This document shows positions 1-11,033 of a stretch of DNA of 64,000 nt, piece after piece. A program made the position numbers and the translations under genes. Source of the DNA: Periplaneta americana (taxonomy: Eukaryota > Arthropoda > Insecta > Blattodea > Blattidae); the NCBI RefSeq assembly GCF_040183065.1, contig NC_091132.1, forward strand, positions 160,353,602-160,417,601, read 5' to 3'. The number at the start of each line of letters is the position of its first letter. Positions within the stretch are counted from its first letter, which is position 1. The notes under the pieces were generated by a model, which was not told where the DNA came from, ran no database searches, and saw nothing but the letters and a program-made list of their open reading frames with translations.

Positions 1-390
1 ATATAATAACACAAACACAACATATACTTAATACACAACTACAGTTTAATACCCACACATTATTCAATATCATAATACATAACACACAAACAACCACCCC
101 CACCATAAGAGTAACACACCCCCACACCCCTACAACGGACGAATGCAAATGGCAGAGTAATTCAAGATCAGCAGGAACAACAGTAGCTCGTAGGACACTG
201 AAGATGACGCAGCACCGGCATCGAAATGGGCCGTCTGTCTAAGGTACATAATCTATTTTAAATTTTATCACTTTTAACATGTCGACTAATACAATTTTAA
301 GTTTTTAAACAAAGTGTTAACGTGAACTAGAATCAATGAGGTATTGTACATTGTCATTCATGTCAAACATAGACATGAACTTCAAATTAC

Positions 391-488
391 CTCCGATAAT
401 GGCTTCTTCTCATCTGCAGCAGTGTTATCACTCGACTGAATAGCCAGTGGGTCAACCTCGGGTTCCTTCTTGATCACATCCATCACGA
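391..488 (-). CDS. Exon A (start exon) of a C2H2 zinc finger gene that continues off the left edge
   Basis: The minus strand reads a TTTCAG acceptor, then TCGTG, then ATG at 483, 31 codons beginning MDVIKKEPEVDPLA and ending KKPLSE, then a GAG|GTAATT donor at 391/390 in phase 0. It is the same exon as the start exons at 30251 and 63702, which belong to complete zinc finger genes, so the rest of this gene (exons C, B and the finger exon) should lie below coordinate 1. The peptide is acidic and carries IKKE, a SUMO-acceptor consensus. It resembles the gene 2 exon (63702) more than the gene 1 exon. Splice sites are read by eye; no fingers of this gene are in the window. Confidence 0.8.
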
Positions 489-734
489 CTGAAACAGACA
501 GTTTAGTTATTGACACTAATCTGTAGAACGTAAGTTGGTGAAAGAGGCTTATTCACTTTGGTTACAAAATATATACGTATAGGCCTGCTATGTATTTGGC
601 TGGAACTTTCGAATTTTTTCTGAATTTAATTAAATCCTATACAAAATATAGAATACCTAGGCCAATAGAAGTAGTGAGAATGTCGTTATGAATTCCACTA
701 TGTATATATCTCATGTACGGAATCAGACTGTAAC

Positions 735-1464
735 CACAGTTTACTATATACAGTCACGAAGCTTGGGATGATTTTTTGCAAATCTCGCGATAGTTGCTAG
801 CCGCTTGGGGCGCTGTGAGTACTAGGAACAATAGACTGTGCCACAGCCATCGTGATCTAATACAGGTCGTAAGGCAGACCATGTGACAGGCTTAACTCGA
901 TCACGAAGGGTGGCATTTAAACCATGTAAATTAGTTGGAATGCATAAACAGTAACATATATTTCTCTAAAATGTAGTGTAATTCCATTAATAAAATTTAA
1001 AACATTAAAAATATTTCGCATTTTTGTGAAAAGCTATGTAAACTGTGAAATGTTCGTTATCGGTTGTAATAACTGTAAATGGCTCAAATACAATAATTTC
1101 AATAATCATATGGAACAAGGAGACGTTTGTAGTACTATAAATTGTAAGAAAAATAGGTTGGAGTTATCCTTCTTCCGAAAGATCCAGGAAGGTGAGTTTG
1201 TGGAATATAATATATATTTTATGAAAATAATATATAAACCTTATGTATTTCATATTTAAATAGTGGCAGGAAGGTGTTAATTTTTTCAAAAGAACACGAT
1301 ATCGAAAGTATAATACATTTTATGGTCTGCTAGGGAAAGAGTCTGTGATGAGACGATAGTAGCGATCCTTGTGGTGAGCAACTATCTATGGATGCATATT
1401 TCAACTGTCTACGTTTGCATATTTAGTAAGTATTAAGCTTAGTGACTGTATATACTAGACTGTG
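735..1464 (+). mobile_element. P-like DNA transposon remnant with THAP exon, 7-bp target duplication
   Basis: Ends are inverted repeats related to CACAGTCTAGTATATACAGT, flanked by an exact 7-bp duplication CTGTAAC (728-734, 1465-1471). Inside, on the plus strand, lies a THAP-type start exon. A THAP domain at the start of a transposase and a 7-8 bp target duplication are both features of the P superfamily, so P is the best guess; no catalytic region is visible. The 730-bp copy looks internally deleted. Confidence 0.7.
1110..1191 (+). pseudogene. THAP-domain start exon remnant inside the P-like element
   Basis: From ATG 1110 the frame reads MEQGDVCSTINCKKNR followed by LSFFRK and a GTGAGT donor at 1192. 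C-x4-C-x-K-N and the LSFFR block match the first half of a THAP zinc-binding domain, which usually continues FRFPKD. Here the F-P pair is missing and the frame shifts into KIQE, consistent with a 5-nt loss, so it cannot encode a working domain. The C2-H half that would follow in the next exon is not visible in the element. Confidence 0.6.
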
Positions 1465-1542
1465 CTGTAACCCTGTATAAACTCTTAGACAGTGTTTGCT
1501 TGAGCATCTGTGTTTATGTATAGACAAGCGCTTGGGAGTATA

Positions 1543-2700
1543 TGGGTCATTCAATAAATTAGCGGTAACATTTGAATTAACAATAAAAAAAAAAACATTT
1601 TTGGAACAGTCACATTGTAGCAGTTCTCTGAAGTAATCTCCTCCAACATGAAGAACCAGCTTCCACACGTCACGGAGACGATGTCTTGTTGTACTAATCT
1701 TCGAACAGACTACTCTACTTCTGCTTTAATTCCCTGTCTGCTTCTAAAGCGAACTCCTCTAAGTGGTAATTTCATTGTCGCGAAAAGGTCAAAATCACAT
1801 GGGCTCATATCTGGGGAGTATGGAGGATGCTCCAGAATTTCCCAGTTCCATCTGCGAAGAAAATTAATCACAGGGGCAGCTATGTGAAAGCGACACCCTC
1901 ATGTTGCACAATAGGATGAGAATTCAAAAGATTTGGACGTTTACAGCGCACCGCTGGTTGTTTTTTTAGTTAGTTATTTAACGACCTGTATCAACTACTA
2001 GGTTATTTGGCGAGATGAGGCCGAGGATTCGCCATACATAACCTGGAATTCACCTTACGGTTGGGGAAAACCTCGCAAAAAACTAAACCAGGTAATCAGC
2101 CCAAGCGGGGATCGAACCCGCGCCCGAGCGCAACTTCAGACTGGCAGGCATGCGCCTTAACCGACAGAGTCACACCAGTGGCTCCGCTGGTTGTAAATGC
2201 TGTTCAGAAAGTAACTTATTATGCGCCATTCACACGATTTCCAACAGGTACTGAATGAGTGAGAAGGATTCAGCCAAAATCATAACAACGGCGCTCTTAC
2301 AGCATTCACTTGTCGATTACAGTATGCCAGCTCCACGTTTTTGATGAACATCTTCCCTCTCTTTGAGAAATCCATGCGCCCACCTAGCCACAGTAAGATA
2401 TGGTGAAGTCTTTCTACCAAAAGCTTCCAGTAATGCTGTATGGCATCGTCGAGATTCTTACATCTTGCAATCTGAATTTCAATGAAGCAGCTTTGTTCGT
2501 ATTTGCTAAACATTTTAGAGCGCTACAGATAAGAGTCTACAAATTAAACTCACTACAAATCTCTTATTATTGAGATTATTGTTTTCAGACTCAAAGATAA
2601 TACACATCAGATGCTCTTCTTTCTCACTGTTATTAGCTTGCATCATTTACCGCTGATAGCGCCACATACAAACACTGTTGCCACTAATTATTGAATGACC
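1543..2700 (-). mobile_element. Mariner-family transposon, degenerate, interrupted by a SINE
   Basis: Terminal inverted repeats are related to GGTCATTCAATAATTAG, with TA on each side (1541-1542 and 2701-2702). The minus strand carries a transposase relic: an N-terminal part at 2280-2513 (SKYEQ..FIEIQIARCKN, typical of mariner) and a C-terminal part near 1640-1870 containing LEHPPYSPDMSPCDFDLF, the motif around the last catalytic Asp of DD34D mariners. A stop interrupts the C-terminal part. About 220 bp of the length is an inserted SINE. Confidence 0.8.
1963..2183 (-). mobile_element. tRNA-derived SINE, family B, inserted in the mariner
   Basis: The minus strand shows a tRNA-like head with B-box GGTTCGATCCCC and the shared body (GAATCCTCGGCCTCATCTCG), ending in an A-rich tail (T-run at 1963-1968). 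An exact 11-bp duplication CCGCTGGTTGT flanks it (1952-1962, 2184-2194), so the insertion came after the mariner. Confidence 0.85.
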
Positions 2701-3299
2701 TAGTATATGTGTAGGCTACAATATAACCCCGTTAATATACTCGTCAAGGCACTGCGGCCTTAAAGCATTATAAACGAGAAATGATTTATGAAATTGGGAA
2801 AACAATTTAGACATCACTTCATACGAAACATATTTTCTTGTGCATTAGTTACAACGCAAAATGCAAATAAGAGCTCATTTCATATAAAAAAATCACTTAT
2901 CATTGTTTGTCGTATGTTTGTACTGATAACAATTTCTATGCAGTTCAAGTAACTATAGGTAACTTCACTTTATACACCGCTAGAAACAAGACTAATTTCA
3001 TTTTTCACTTACCGGTACAGACAGAGTTTTCTGCTTTATCATTTTGCAATATCAAACTTACTTCACACTCTAAAAATTCCAAAGATGACTTACTTTTACA
3101 GAAAGGATAGAAATGTATTGACAGAGAGATCTTTGTGTTTCAAAATCCTATCATACAAAGGAAAGTACCGGTAAATACAACTGCCGACAGTGCTGACTCA
3201 AGGGTTATTTCAGATAGAGCTTGAAATTTGGGCGTATGCTAGATCTCCCAGGAAATTGGAACTGTTGTTCAGAAAGGACTAAGAAATATTGATTTATTC

Positions 3300-4040
3300 A
3301 TCCATCATTCATTCATTCATTCATTCATTCATTCATTCATTCAGTGTTCTGCCCAAGGACAGGTCTTTCACTGCAAACCCAGCTTTCTCCAATCTTGCTT
3401 ATTTTCTGCCTTCCTCTCAGTCTCCGCACATATCCACATAACTCCATGTCGTCTATCATCTCATATCTTCTTCTACCCCGAACTCTTCTCTCGTTGACCA
3501 TTCCTTCCAGTGCATCCTTCAGTAGGCAGGTTTTTCTCAACCAGTGACCTAACCAATTCCTTTTTCTCTTTCTGATCAGTTTCAGCATCATTCTTTCTTT
3601 ATCCACTCTTACAACACAACTTAATTTCTTATTCTGTCTGTAAATTTCACACGCTTCATTCTTCTCCATAACCATATTGCAAGTGCTTCTAGTCACTTCA
3701 CTTCACTTCGTCGTAATGTCCAATTTTCTGACCCATACAATGCTACACTCCACACAAAGCACTTCACTAGTCTCTTCCTTTTTCCAGATGTACGCAGAAA
3801 GTGCTCCTTTCTCTATTAAAAGCATTCTTTGCCATTGCTATCCTCCTTTTGACTTTCTGGCAGCAGCTCATGTTACTGTTTATAGTACACCCCAAGTATT
3901 TGAAGCTGTTCACTTGCTCTACTGCCTCATTTAGAATTCGCAAGTTTATCTTCTTTACTTTTCTTGCGACAACCATGGTCTTCGTCTTATCTTCATCCAA
4001 TACTGCTCACAGCTGTCATTTAGCTCCAGTAGCATAACCT
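3300..4040 (-). mobile_element. LINE 3' fragment (non-LTR, RTE-like, GAAT-tailed)
   Basis: Minus-strand frames at 3767-4000 (KTKTMVVARKVKKINLRILN, then FKYLGCTI) and 3337-3696 (RMMLKLIRKRKRNWLGHWLR, then RRVRGRRRYEMIDD) are consecutive parts of the C-terminal end of a reverse transcriptase polyprotein. They lie in different frames. The element ends in a (GAAT)n tail seen as (ATTC)n at 3305-3342, as in LINEs with microsatellite tails. 5' truncated. Clade assignment is tentative. Confidence 0.75.
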
Positions 4041-4193
4041 GTAGTATCATATCCTCTTCTGCTAATAAAAATATTGATTAGGGAGAAGTAACTAACACAA
4101 AATTCCTTTCCAATTCGACCAAATCAGTGCTTCACTTATTGTCTGCCATGTCTATCCTCCAGTCAATGTTAAGCGAGAAACGAGTTTTTTTTT

Positions 4194-4412
4194 AAGTAGG
4201 TTATTTTACGACGCTTTATAAACATCTTAGGTTATTTAGCGTCTGAATGAGATGAAGGTGATAATGTCGGTGAAATGAGTCCGGGGTCCAGCAACGAAAG
4301 TTACCCAGAATTTGCTCATATTGGGTTGAGGGAAAACCCCGGAAAAAACCTCAACCAGATAACTTGTCCAGACCGGGAATCGAACCCGGGCCACCAGACG
4401 CGCTAACCGGCG
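4194..4412 (-). mobile_element. tRNA-derived SINE, family A (partial tRNA head)
   Basis: Minus-strand copy of the family whose body contains the GGGTTTTCCCTCAACCC block, with B-box GGTTCGATTCCC (about 4375-4390) and the 3' block ending in GTCGTAAAATAA. The A-box side is shortened compared with other copies here. Confidence 0.85.
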
Positions 4413-5039
4413 AGAAAGGAAGGAAAGTATTATGTCTGTGATAGTTACATAAGCGAATCAGCACAATTTCCCTCTTGTCTATGTGTTAGCATGTCAAGCA
4501 TCATGTTCCACACTACAAAATAATGCTCTTTAGTAATTCCAGATATTCAATTCCAGTTTTACAGCTCGCACCCAAATATTTTTCAATTTATGGATTCATT
4601 AATAAAAGTCCTAAATTACACATGTACAGAAATCAACTCAGACAATAAAAATCAGAAAGATAAAAAGTAATTGCATGCATTCTATTCTTTCATAGAACTG
4701 AAGTTCCCATAAGTAGATTTTAGAGAGTAATGTCAAAAATAAACTTCTCATAAATATTGTAATAATATGAAAATAGTGTCAAAAACATACCATGAAGTAT
4801 GGAGTTCACTTCTTCAAGTTGCTAAGTGACCTAGACATAGGTCTATGTGGCTGTGAATACAACTTCATATTTCATATATGGCCGAAGTGGAAACGACGTT
4901 TCTAGCTACATCAGACAATTCTTTTCATTTTGTGGTCGAATTAGACTGTACCCATTTTCCTCTTGGAGGAACTGGAAAGTTCTTTCTTGCACTCGTGGTG
5001 CAATGACCCTCAGTACAGTGACAACAACATTTTTGTGTT

Positions 5040-5660
5040 AATTTGCAAATGGGTCCTCAGGTTATGGATATGGGAGACGGCCTCCAGATATAGAGGGTAG
5101 CTGCGAATATATTGAATAAGCAGTCGTCGACAGTCGATGAGGGTCCTCCAACTTGGGTGTTTGGCGAAGGGCTAACATCCCATCACTGCAGAAAACAGCT
5201 TGTTACGAAAGTCCAAAATAAACCTATATGGTTGTGAAACATGGACTCTCACTTTGACAGAGGAATAGATTTTAAGGGTGTTTGGGAAGAAAACGTTTGG
5301 GCTAAGAGGAGCGAAGTTACAGGAGAATGGAGAAAGTTACACAACGCAGAACTGCACGTATTGTTTTCTTCATCTGAAATGATTAGGAACATTAAATCCA
5401 GACGTTTGAGATAGTCAGGGCATGTAGCACGTATGGGCAAATGCAGAAACACATATAGAGTGTTAGTTAGGAGGCCAGAGGGAAAAATGCCTTTGAAGGG
5501 ACCGAGACGTAGATGGGAGGATAATATTAAAATGGACTTTAGGGTGATGAAATGATTGTGCAGGCTATATTAATCTTCCTCTGGATAGGGACTGATGGCA
5601 GGCTCATGTGAGGGTGGCAATGAACCTCCAGGTTCCTTAAAAGCCATGAGTAAGTAGGGA
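5040..5660 (+). mobile_element. RTE-like LINE (family 1), internally deleted
   Basis: Contains the 5' block GGTCCTCCAACTTGGGTGTT also seen at 47105, then jumps to the C-terminal coding end (GCETWTL-like, ..SRRLR.AGHVAR..) and finishes in AAAAGCCATGAGTAAGTA, the 3' end shared with copies at 26226, 30895, 38850 and 48672. The RT core is missing. Confidence 0.75.
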
Positions 5661-6248
5661 TGTGACGAATCACAACAAGCTCAATATTAACAAAGATTTC
5701 AGAATTATTAGATCCCGATACAAACATTTCTTACAATTCTTTTGTACCACGTCAACGAAATTTGCAGTAAAATAAAAAGTTGATTCTTCTCAGCCATGTT
5801 ATTGTCCCGCTATTGATTTGTCAAAGAAGCTACTGACATAACAAATAAAGTTTCTGATCAATAATGGCTCTCACAATCGCCACCACCACCATCCGGCTGA
5901 TCAATATGAGTCAAATTTGAAGTAATGATAAAATAGGTTAAACTTATGTTTTGATTTTAATGAATAATTAAATGGCTTGATAATGTAAAAGTAATATTTT
6001 TCTTCATAAAAAGTATTTCATAATGCTAAATATAGAATCAATTAGTAAGACAGCACGTTTAGCCTCAAGTGAAGTGAAAAAATAATTCTAACTGCCTAAA
6101 TCGGTCAGATACCCACTGTGCGTCGTCTTGCACCTCTCACTCCCTCAGTGTGCCTACATACACACATCAAAACCAGCGAATATACATAAAATGGACACTG
6201 AGCGAATTTTACTGTTTTGTTTCCCTGTGCGCCAGTGTTTATTTCCAC

Positions 6249-6430
6249 CACAGTCTAGTATATACAGTCATGAAGCTCAATACGTAGTAAATATGCATCC
6301 ATAGATAGTTGCTAACCACTAGGATCGCTAATATCGCCTCATTACAGACAATGCGAAATAGTATCGGCACAGTCTATTGTTCCTAGCACCCTCACAACTC
6401 ATGCTTCGTTACTGTATATACTAGATTGTG
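6249..6430. mobile_element. MITE of the P-like family (182 bp)
   Basis: Inverted ends match the element at 735-1464, and the inside is its two subterminal regions fused together (CTATCTATGGATGCATATTT side and the CTAGGAACAATAGACTGTGC side, here in reverse orientation). Flanks TTTCCAC and GTTCCAC are a 7-bp duplication with one mismatch. Confidence 0.8.
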
Positions 6431-6733
6431 GTTCCACTTTCAAGTGCTAGAGATTAGTGTAATCAAGCGCAGGCAAAGATAATGATTGAATATAAGAGAT
6501 GAGACACAGTATCCAAACATCGTCTACATAATCCAGTAACATTTTGCGTCATATAGGTTCAAGTTAACAGCTTTTCCTTATTTGTCAGTGATAAACTAGT
6601 TGTAAGAATAAATTTTTATGAATTTATGTATAATAAATTATATATAATTCATTATAAAATTATGTATCAAATTCGTTTAATATTTGTATACAATGTATAA
6701 GCATATGGTTTAACTTCTCATAGGAGTTTTGTT

Positions 6734-6795
6734 TTTCCATTTTCTTCGCTAACCAAATCATTACATAATGATTTGGTTAGCGAAGAAAATGGAAA
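6734..6795. repeat. Perfect 30-bp inverted repeat with 2-nt centre
   Basis: Arms 6734-6763 and 6766-6795 are exact reverse complements by eye (arm core TTCGCTAACCAAATCATT). Such a near-perfect palindrome could extrude as a cruciform or form a hairpin RNA. It is not part of a recognised element. Confidence 0.9.
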
Positions 6796-7831
6796 TATGT
6801 ACATATTTTAATTGTTGATGGGGCCAACGTCTCATCTCTCATTATAAAGGGACTCTAGTATCTAGACATTATAGATAATGACGGATTTATTATTTCATCG
6901 GACCAATTTATTTTATTTGGGTACAAAATGTACCTAGATGTATTAATTGTATGTGTTCTATTTCTGCTACATCGACTGCTAGCTGGTGTGATGTCAGTGC
7001 CAACTCCAGGGAGAAAGTAGAATCTCACGCTCAGACTGGTTTGACGGTCATTAAAATCAGTCCTGTTACATCAAAGGTACCGAAGCGAAGTATCCATACT
7101 GTATTTATCTATATGCTGTCAAAACAGAGAGTAACGCCACTGCTGTTTTTCCGTAGCAATCATTCCCTGCGCTAGTAATAGTCTTACATATCTATAATGT
7201 ACAATACAATTACATATAATTGATTCTTTGTTTAATTATCTTCTTCTTCCTAAACCAAACCTGGTAACCCCAGTCTCAACACATCAATATAATTAACGTT
7301 CTTCATAAATTATACTGATAAGCTCGTTTCTTGTATGAGATTGAGGTTAAATAGCTCCTCGAGAATGTTCAAACATCGGTTTTAGAATGTGTCTATTATT
7401 AAACATCGTCTACGCAACGAGGCAACCATACATAAGTGTTGTTTAACCTTAACCACTGTGTAAATATTGTTTCTGCAATCGGCCCTATGTGCTTCTTTCA
7501 TTATTACGCTATTTGTTCTGTTTTATTATTTTAGTACTGATTCCATCAATACTAATTATATTATTTCACATAACGTCGTATGATATGTTTCACATTGCTA
7601 CGATTCCTTCTTTCAGTAGGAACCACCACATAATCACTCTGTTATGACGTACATCTCATTTCAAACTTAATTATACATTCCACGAATTTCACTTCCAAAA
7701 TCTTCAGAAATACCTGTGCACTGGTTCCTCTTGGACAATATCATATTGCATTTACAACTGACTTCCTATTAACTATTTGCAAACTATCTCTAATTTTTAT
7801 TTCTGCAAGTAGGTACCCCACAAAATAATAC

Positions 7832-8004
7832 CACAGTCTAGTATATACAGTCACGAAGTTTGAGTTGTGAGGGTGCTAGACTGTGCCGGTTATATTTCAC
7901 ATTGTCAGTAATGAGGCGATATTAATGAGCCTTGTGTTTAGCAACTATCTATGGATGCATATTTACTACGTATTGACCTTCGTAACTGTATATACTAGAC
8001 TGTG
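7832..8004. mobile_element. MITE of the P-like family (173 bp)
   Basis: Opposite orientation to the copy at 6249. Ends CACAGTCTAGTATATACAGT and its complement; exact 7-bp duplication ATAATAC at 7825-7831 and 8005-8011. Confidence 0.85.
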
Positions 8005-8011
8005 ATAATAC

Positions 8012-9846
8012 ATCCACCTTGCATGAATTGTAAAATTGTGAAGTAATTGATAAAGAACTGGACAAATGGACAATTCAATACAACTGAAATTATAGGTAAG
8101 GCAAAACTGGCAATATTTACCGATATAGTTTTCCTCTATGAGAATTTAACATGAAAATGAACCACAATTTTCTCACTTCTACGTTCAGAACATAGAATAA
8201 ATATTTCCAGTGAAAGAAAAAATATTCTATTATGATCTAATGAGCCGTGATATCGGAAATCATCGAAAAATTAATCATTATCTCATATTGTTGCCAAGGT
8301 CATTTATTTAATATAATCACATAGGGAATTTTCTCCATGCGTACGTATATTCCTGAAAATTAATTCCTTTCAACATTTGTTTTATGTGTAGTTCTTTCCA
8401 CTGAAAATTAGTAAACGTAACAAACTAATTTTATCAATACCTACGGGTACCTGTGTTGTTTGAACAGTCCAGAATATCATGGCTTCACCCAGAATGCGAG
8501 ATACCGCAGCGTCCTGCAATCTTACCCCGTAGCGGTAAGGATGCTGAATTGTTCATCATCCCTGTCACACATGCACCATCCTACCGCAGCGGGCTAGTTT
8601 CAGTCTGTTCACCGCTGTGTTCTAGTAGGACGTGGAGACAGAAAAATTACAAAAGGGAGATGAAAATACAAATTATTGTACGATCCCGAATAATTGGAGA
8701 AGAAAAACGTTCTGAAGAGGCGAAGAAATGGAGGGAAATAAGATTGTCCTTAAAAATTGTAAACCACAGGAACTCCACTTCTTACCTCTTTCATAATCAC
8801 TCAAATAAACTATGAACTACAGTACCTACTTTGATATGCAAAATATTCATTATTTCTTTGCTTCATATGTCATGATTTTTTCAAACTGTCGAATGTCCAA
8901 TAAAATTCGACAGTCTAGTTTTAGCCACTGGGAGAAAAGTAGATGCTGTTCCTTTAAGCTCGTTTAACTTAAATCAAATTTGTATTATTAGGCGATTAAT
9001 AAATCAAGAATCTACTTTACTACTCTTTTGCAAGCCTAAGAATATGCAGAAGCAGTTGCAGAAAAAATTAAAATAACAAATAGGAGATTCATAAAATAAT
9101 AAAGAGTATCATATTTACTTTAAATAGGCCATATACAATAACGTTTTACTTAGGAATACAATATAGGTATGTTGATAAAACATTGTTCTTCCTCTGGCAC
9201 ACATCATTAAGTGAGATCTACTGCCTGATAATTGATGTACATATCAGCCAGAAGCTCAATCAGAGGATGATAAATTAATAATATGTATATTCATAAATTA
9301 TAATAAATAATGTAGGAACAACTGGATAATACGCACGGCAGACCAATATCGATAGTCGACTCTACTCGCTGGCCACTAGTCACCGGGCCGTACCGAGCCG
9401 TATCAAACAAAATATAATCGAAATGGTGGTAGTCAAATTCGCGACTATATTCTTAAATAATTCACTCCATTAGTCTAGTTCAAGGTTTTATGTATTACAA
9501 TGGCGGTTTTTTGAATGCATTAAAAGAAAATGAAGATGTAATAAGATAATAAACTAGGTTATCACAAGGAAATTAACAGGAAAAAAGGTGTGTTTCACGG
9601 AATACAATTAAAATGACGGAAAGTAAATTTCCGGTTAATGTTCGCCAAAGCGTAAAGTACGTAATTATGACGGCGTTGCTGTTTTATTTCTGGCCTATCG
9701 AAAAATACCTAGCCTTTTACGAAAAAAAATTTAAGGACCATGAAATTATTCACCGCTTTCATTATAGGCCTATTATTTTTTAACAATATTACGAATCAAA
9801 AACTGTCATATTATATAATTTTAACTACTACATGGACGAATCAAAT
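8012..9846. other. AT-rich intergenic stretch, nothing recognised
   Basis: An open frame at 8453-8815 (120 codons, plus) has no recognisable motif and low-complexity charged residues near its end; I do not call it a gene. A more GC-rich patch at 9330-9420 is unexplained. Confidence 0.4.
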
Positions 9847-10036
9847 CAAGCTAACCTAACCAAAGCTAACCTAACCTAACCTAACCTAACCAAAGCTAAC
9901 CTAACCTAACCAAAGCTAAGCTAACCTAACCAAAACTAATCTAACCTAACCAAAGCTAATCTAACCTAACCAAAGCTAATCTAATCTAACCTAACCTAAG
10001 CTAACCTAACCTAATCTAAGCTAACATAACATAACC
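9847..10036. repeat. Degenerate telomere-like CCTAA/TTAGG array
   Basis: About 190 bp of CTAAC units with the longest clean run about five units near 9876-9900. Many units are grouped as CTAACCTAACCAAAG, a 15-nt higher-order form. The minus strand reads TTAGG, the telomeric repeat of most insects including cockroaches. It is internal here and diverged, so it is an interstitial array rather than a chromosome end. Confidence 0.8.
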
Positions 10037-11030
10037 TTCGTAAATGCAAGGCCTGTAACCGGAGCAAGAAGGGATCTCAATCATTTAATCTGCAAGTACA
10101 CGCAAAAATAAATTCAAGTAAAGATCACGCTCCCACTGCATGAGAGGTCCGCGCATGCGCTACAGCAAAACTGTTTCTGTCCCGAGCCTCTCATCTAAGG
10201 CACTCGTCATAATTTACTCGCAATATTTACGCAAATACACATTGTCGCTAACAGTGGTGCTATCTCTCAATAATGTTCAGAACGAAGGAGGTAGACAGAG
10301 AGAGAAAAAATTTCTCCCGCCAACTACGCCACACACCAACGTCATGTTCTTATGTTGGTGACATTGTGTATTTACTTAAATTTGGTGGTAAACGTAACGG
10401 CACGGTTCAAAGTGGCCGTGCTAATTCTCCAGTATGGCGATAATGTATTAACAAATCATACCTTTAAATTAATGTTTGCAATTCCACAGAAAAGCCAATA
10501 GTGTGTTTTCGAAGTCTTTTAAGTTCGTGACTCTTTTGGTGTCGTATATTAATGTTTTCTAGACGAGACAAACAATTTTTTTAGCATCCTGTGTTTCTGC
10601 TTTTTGCACTTATCTGCACACACGTGACACGGTTGATGCATTTGTTGAACACACATCGGTAGTTCTTGACACTTAGAAAAGTTATGATTTTTACATTTTT
10701 CTTCCAAGGAATATTATCTGAAGAAATTGTAGACATTAAATATAATTTTCCAAACTTTGCTACTAAAGCCACTGGATCTATTACCTTCACTCCTACTGGC
10801 CTTGCTGAATGGCATAATTTCATTTTATACTACTAATAAACAAATAAAATAACAAACTGATAAAAACACACAGAAAATGTTTACTACAAACGAATTATTG
10901 ATTTCACTGACTGACACAAAGCAAGTCGAGTACCTGTACACAAAGGAAACAGAAATAGAGCTGGCATTTTCGGCTCTCGCTTCATAATTATTTTTATGCT
11001 CGACCATGCCGAAATGTAGTAATTATACAC
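10037..11030. other. Intergenic, nothing recognised
   Basis: Unique-looking AT-rich sequence. Short frames of 60-80 codons on both strands show no domain motifs and no splice or repeat context supporting a gene. Confidence 0.4.
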
Positions 11031-11033
11031 CTG

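Noticed and set aside
8453-8815. A 120-codon open frame as a gene
   Set aside because: No motif, no splice context, composition like random AT-rich sequence with a lysine-rich end.
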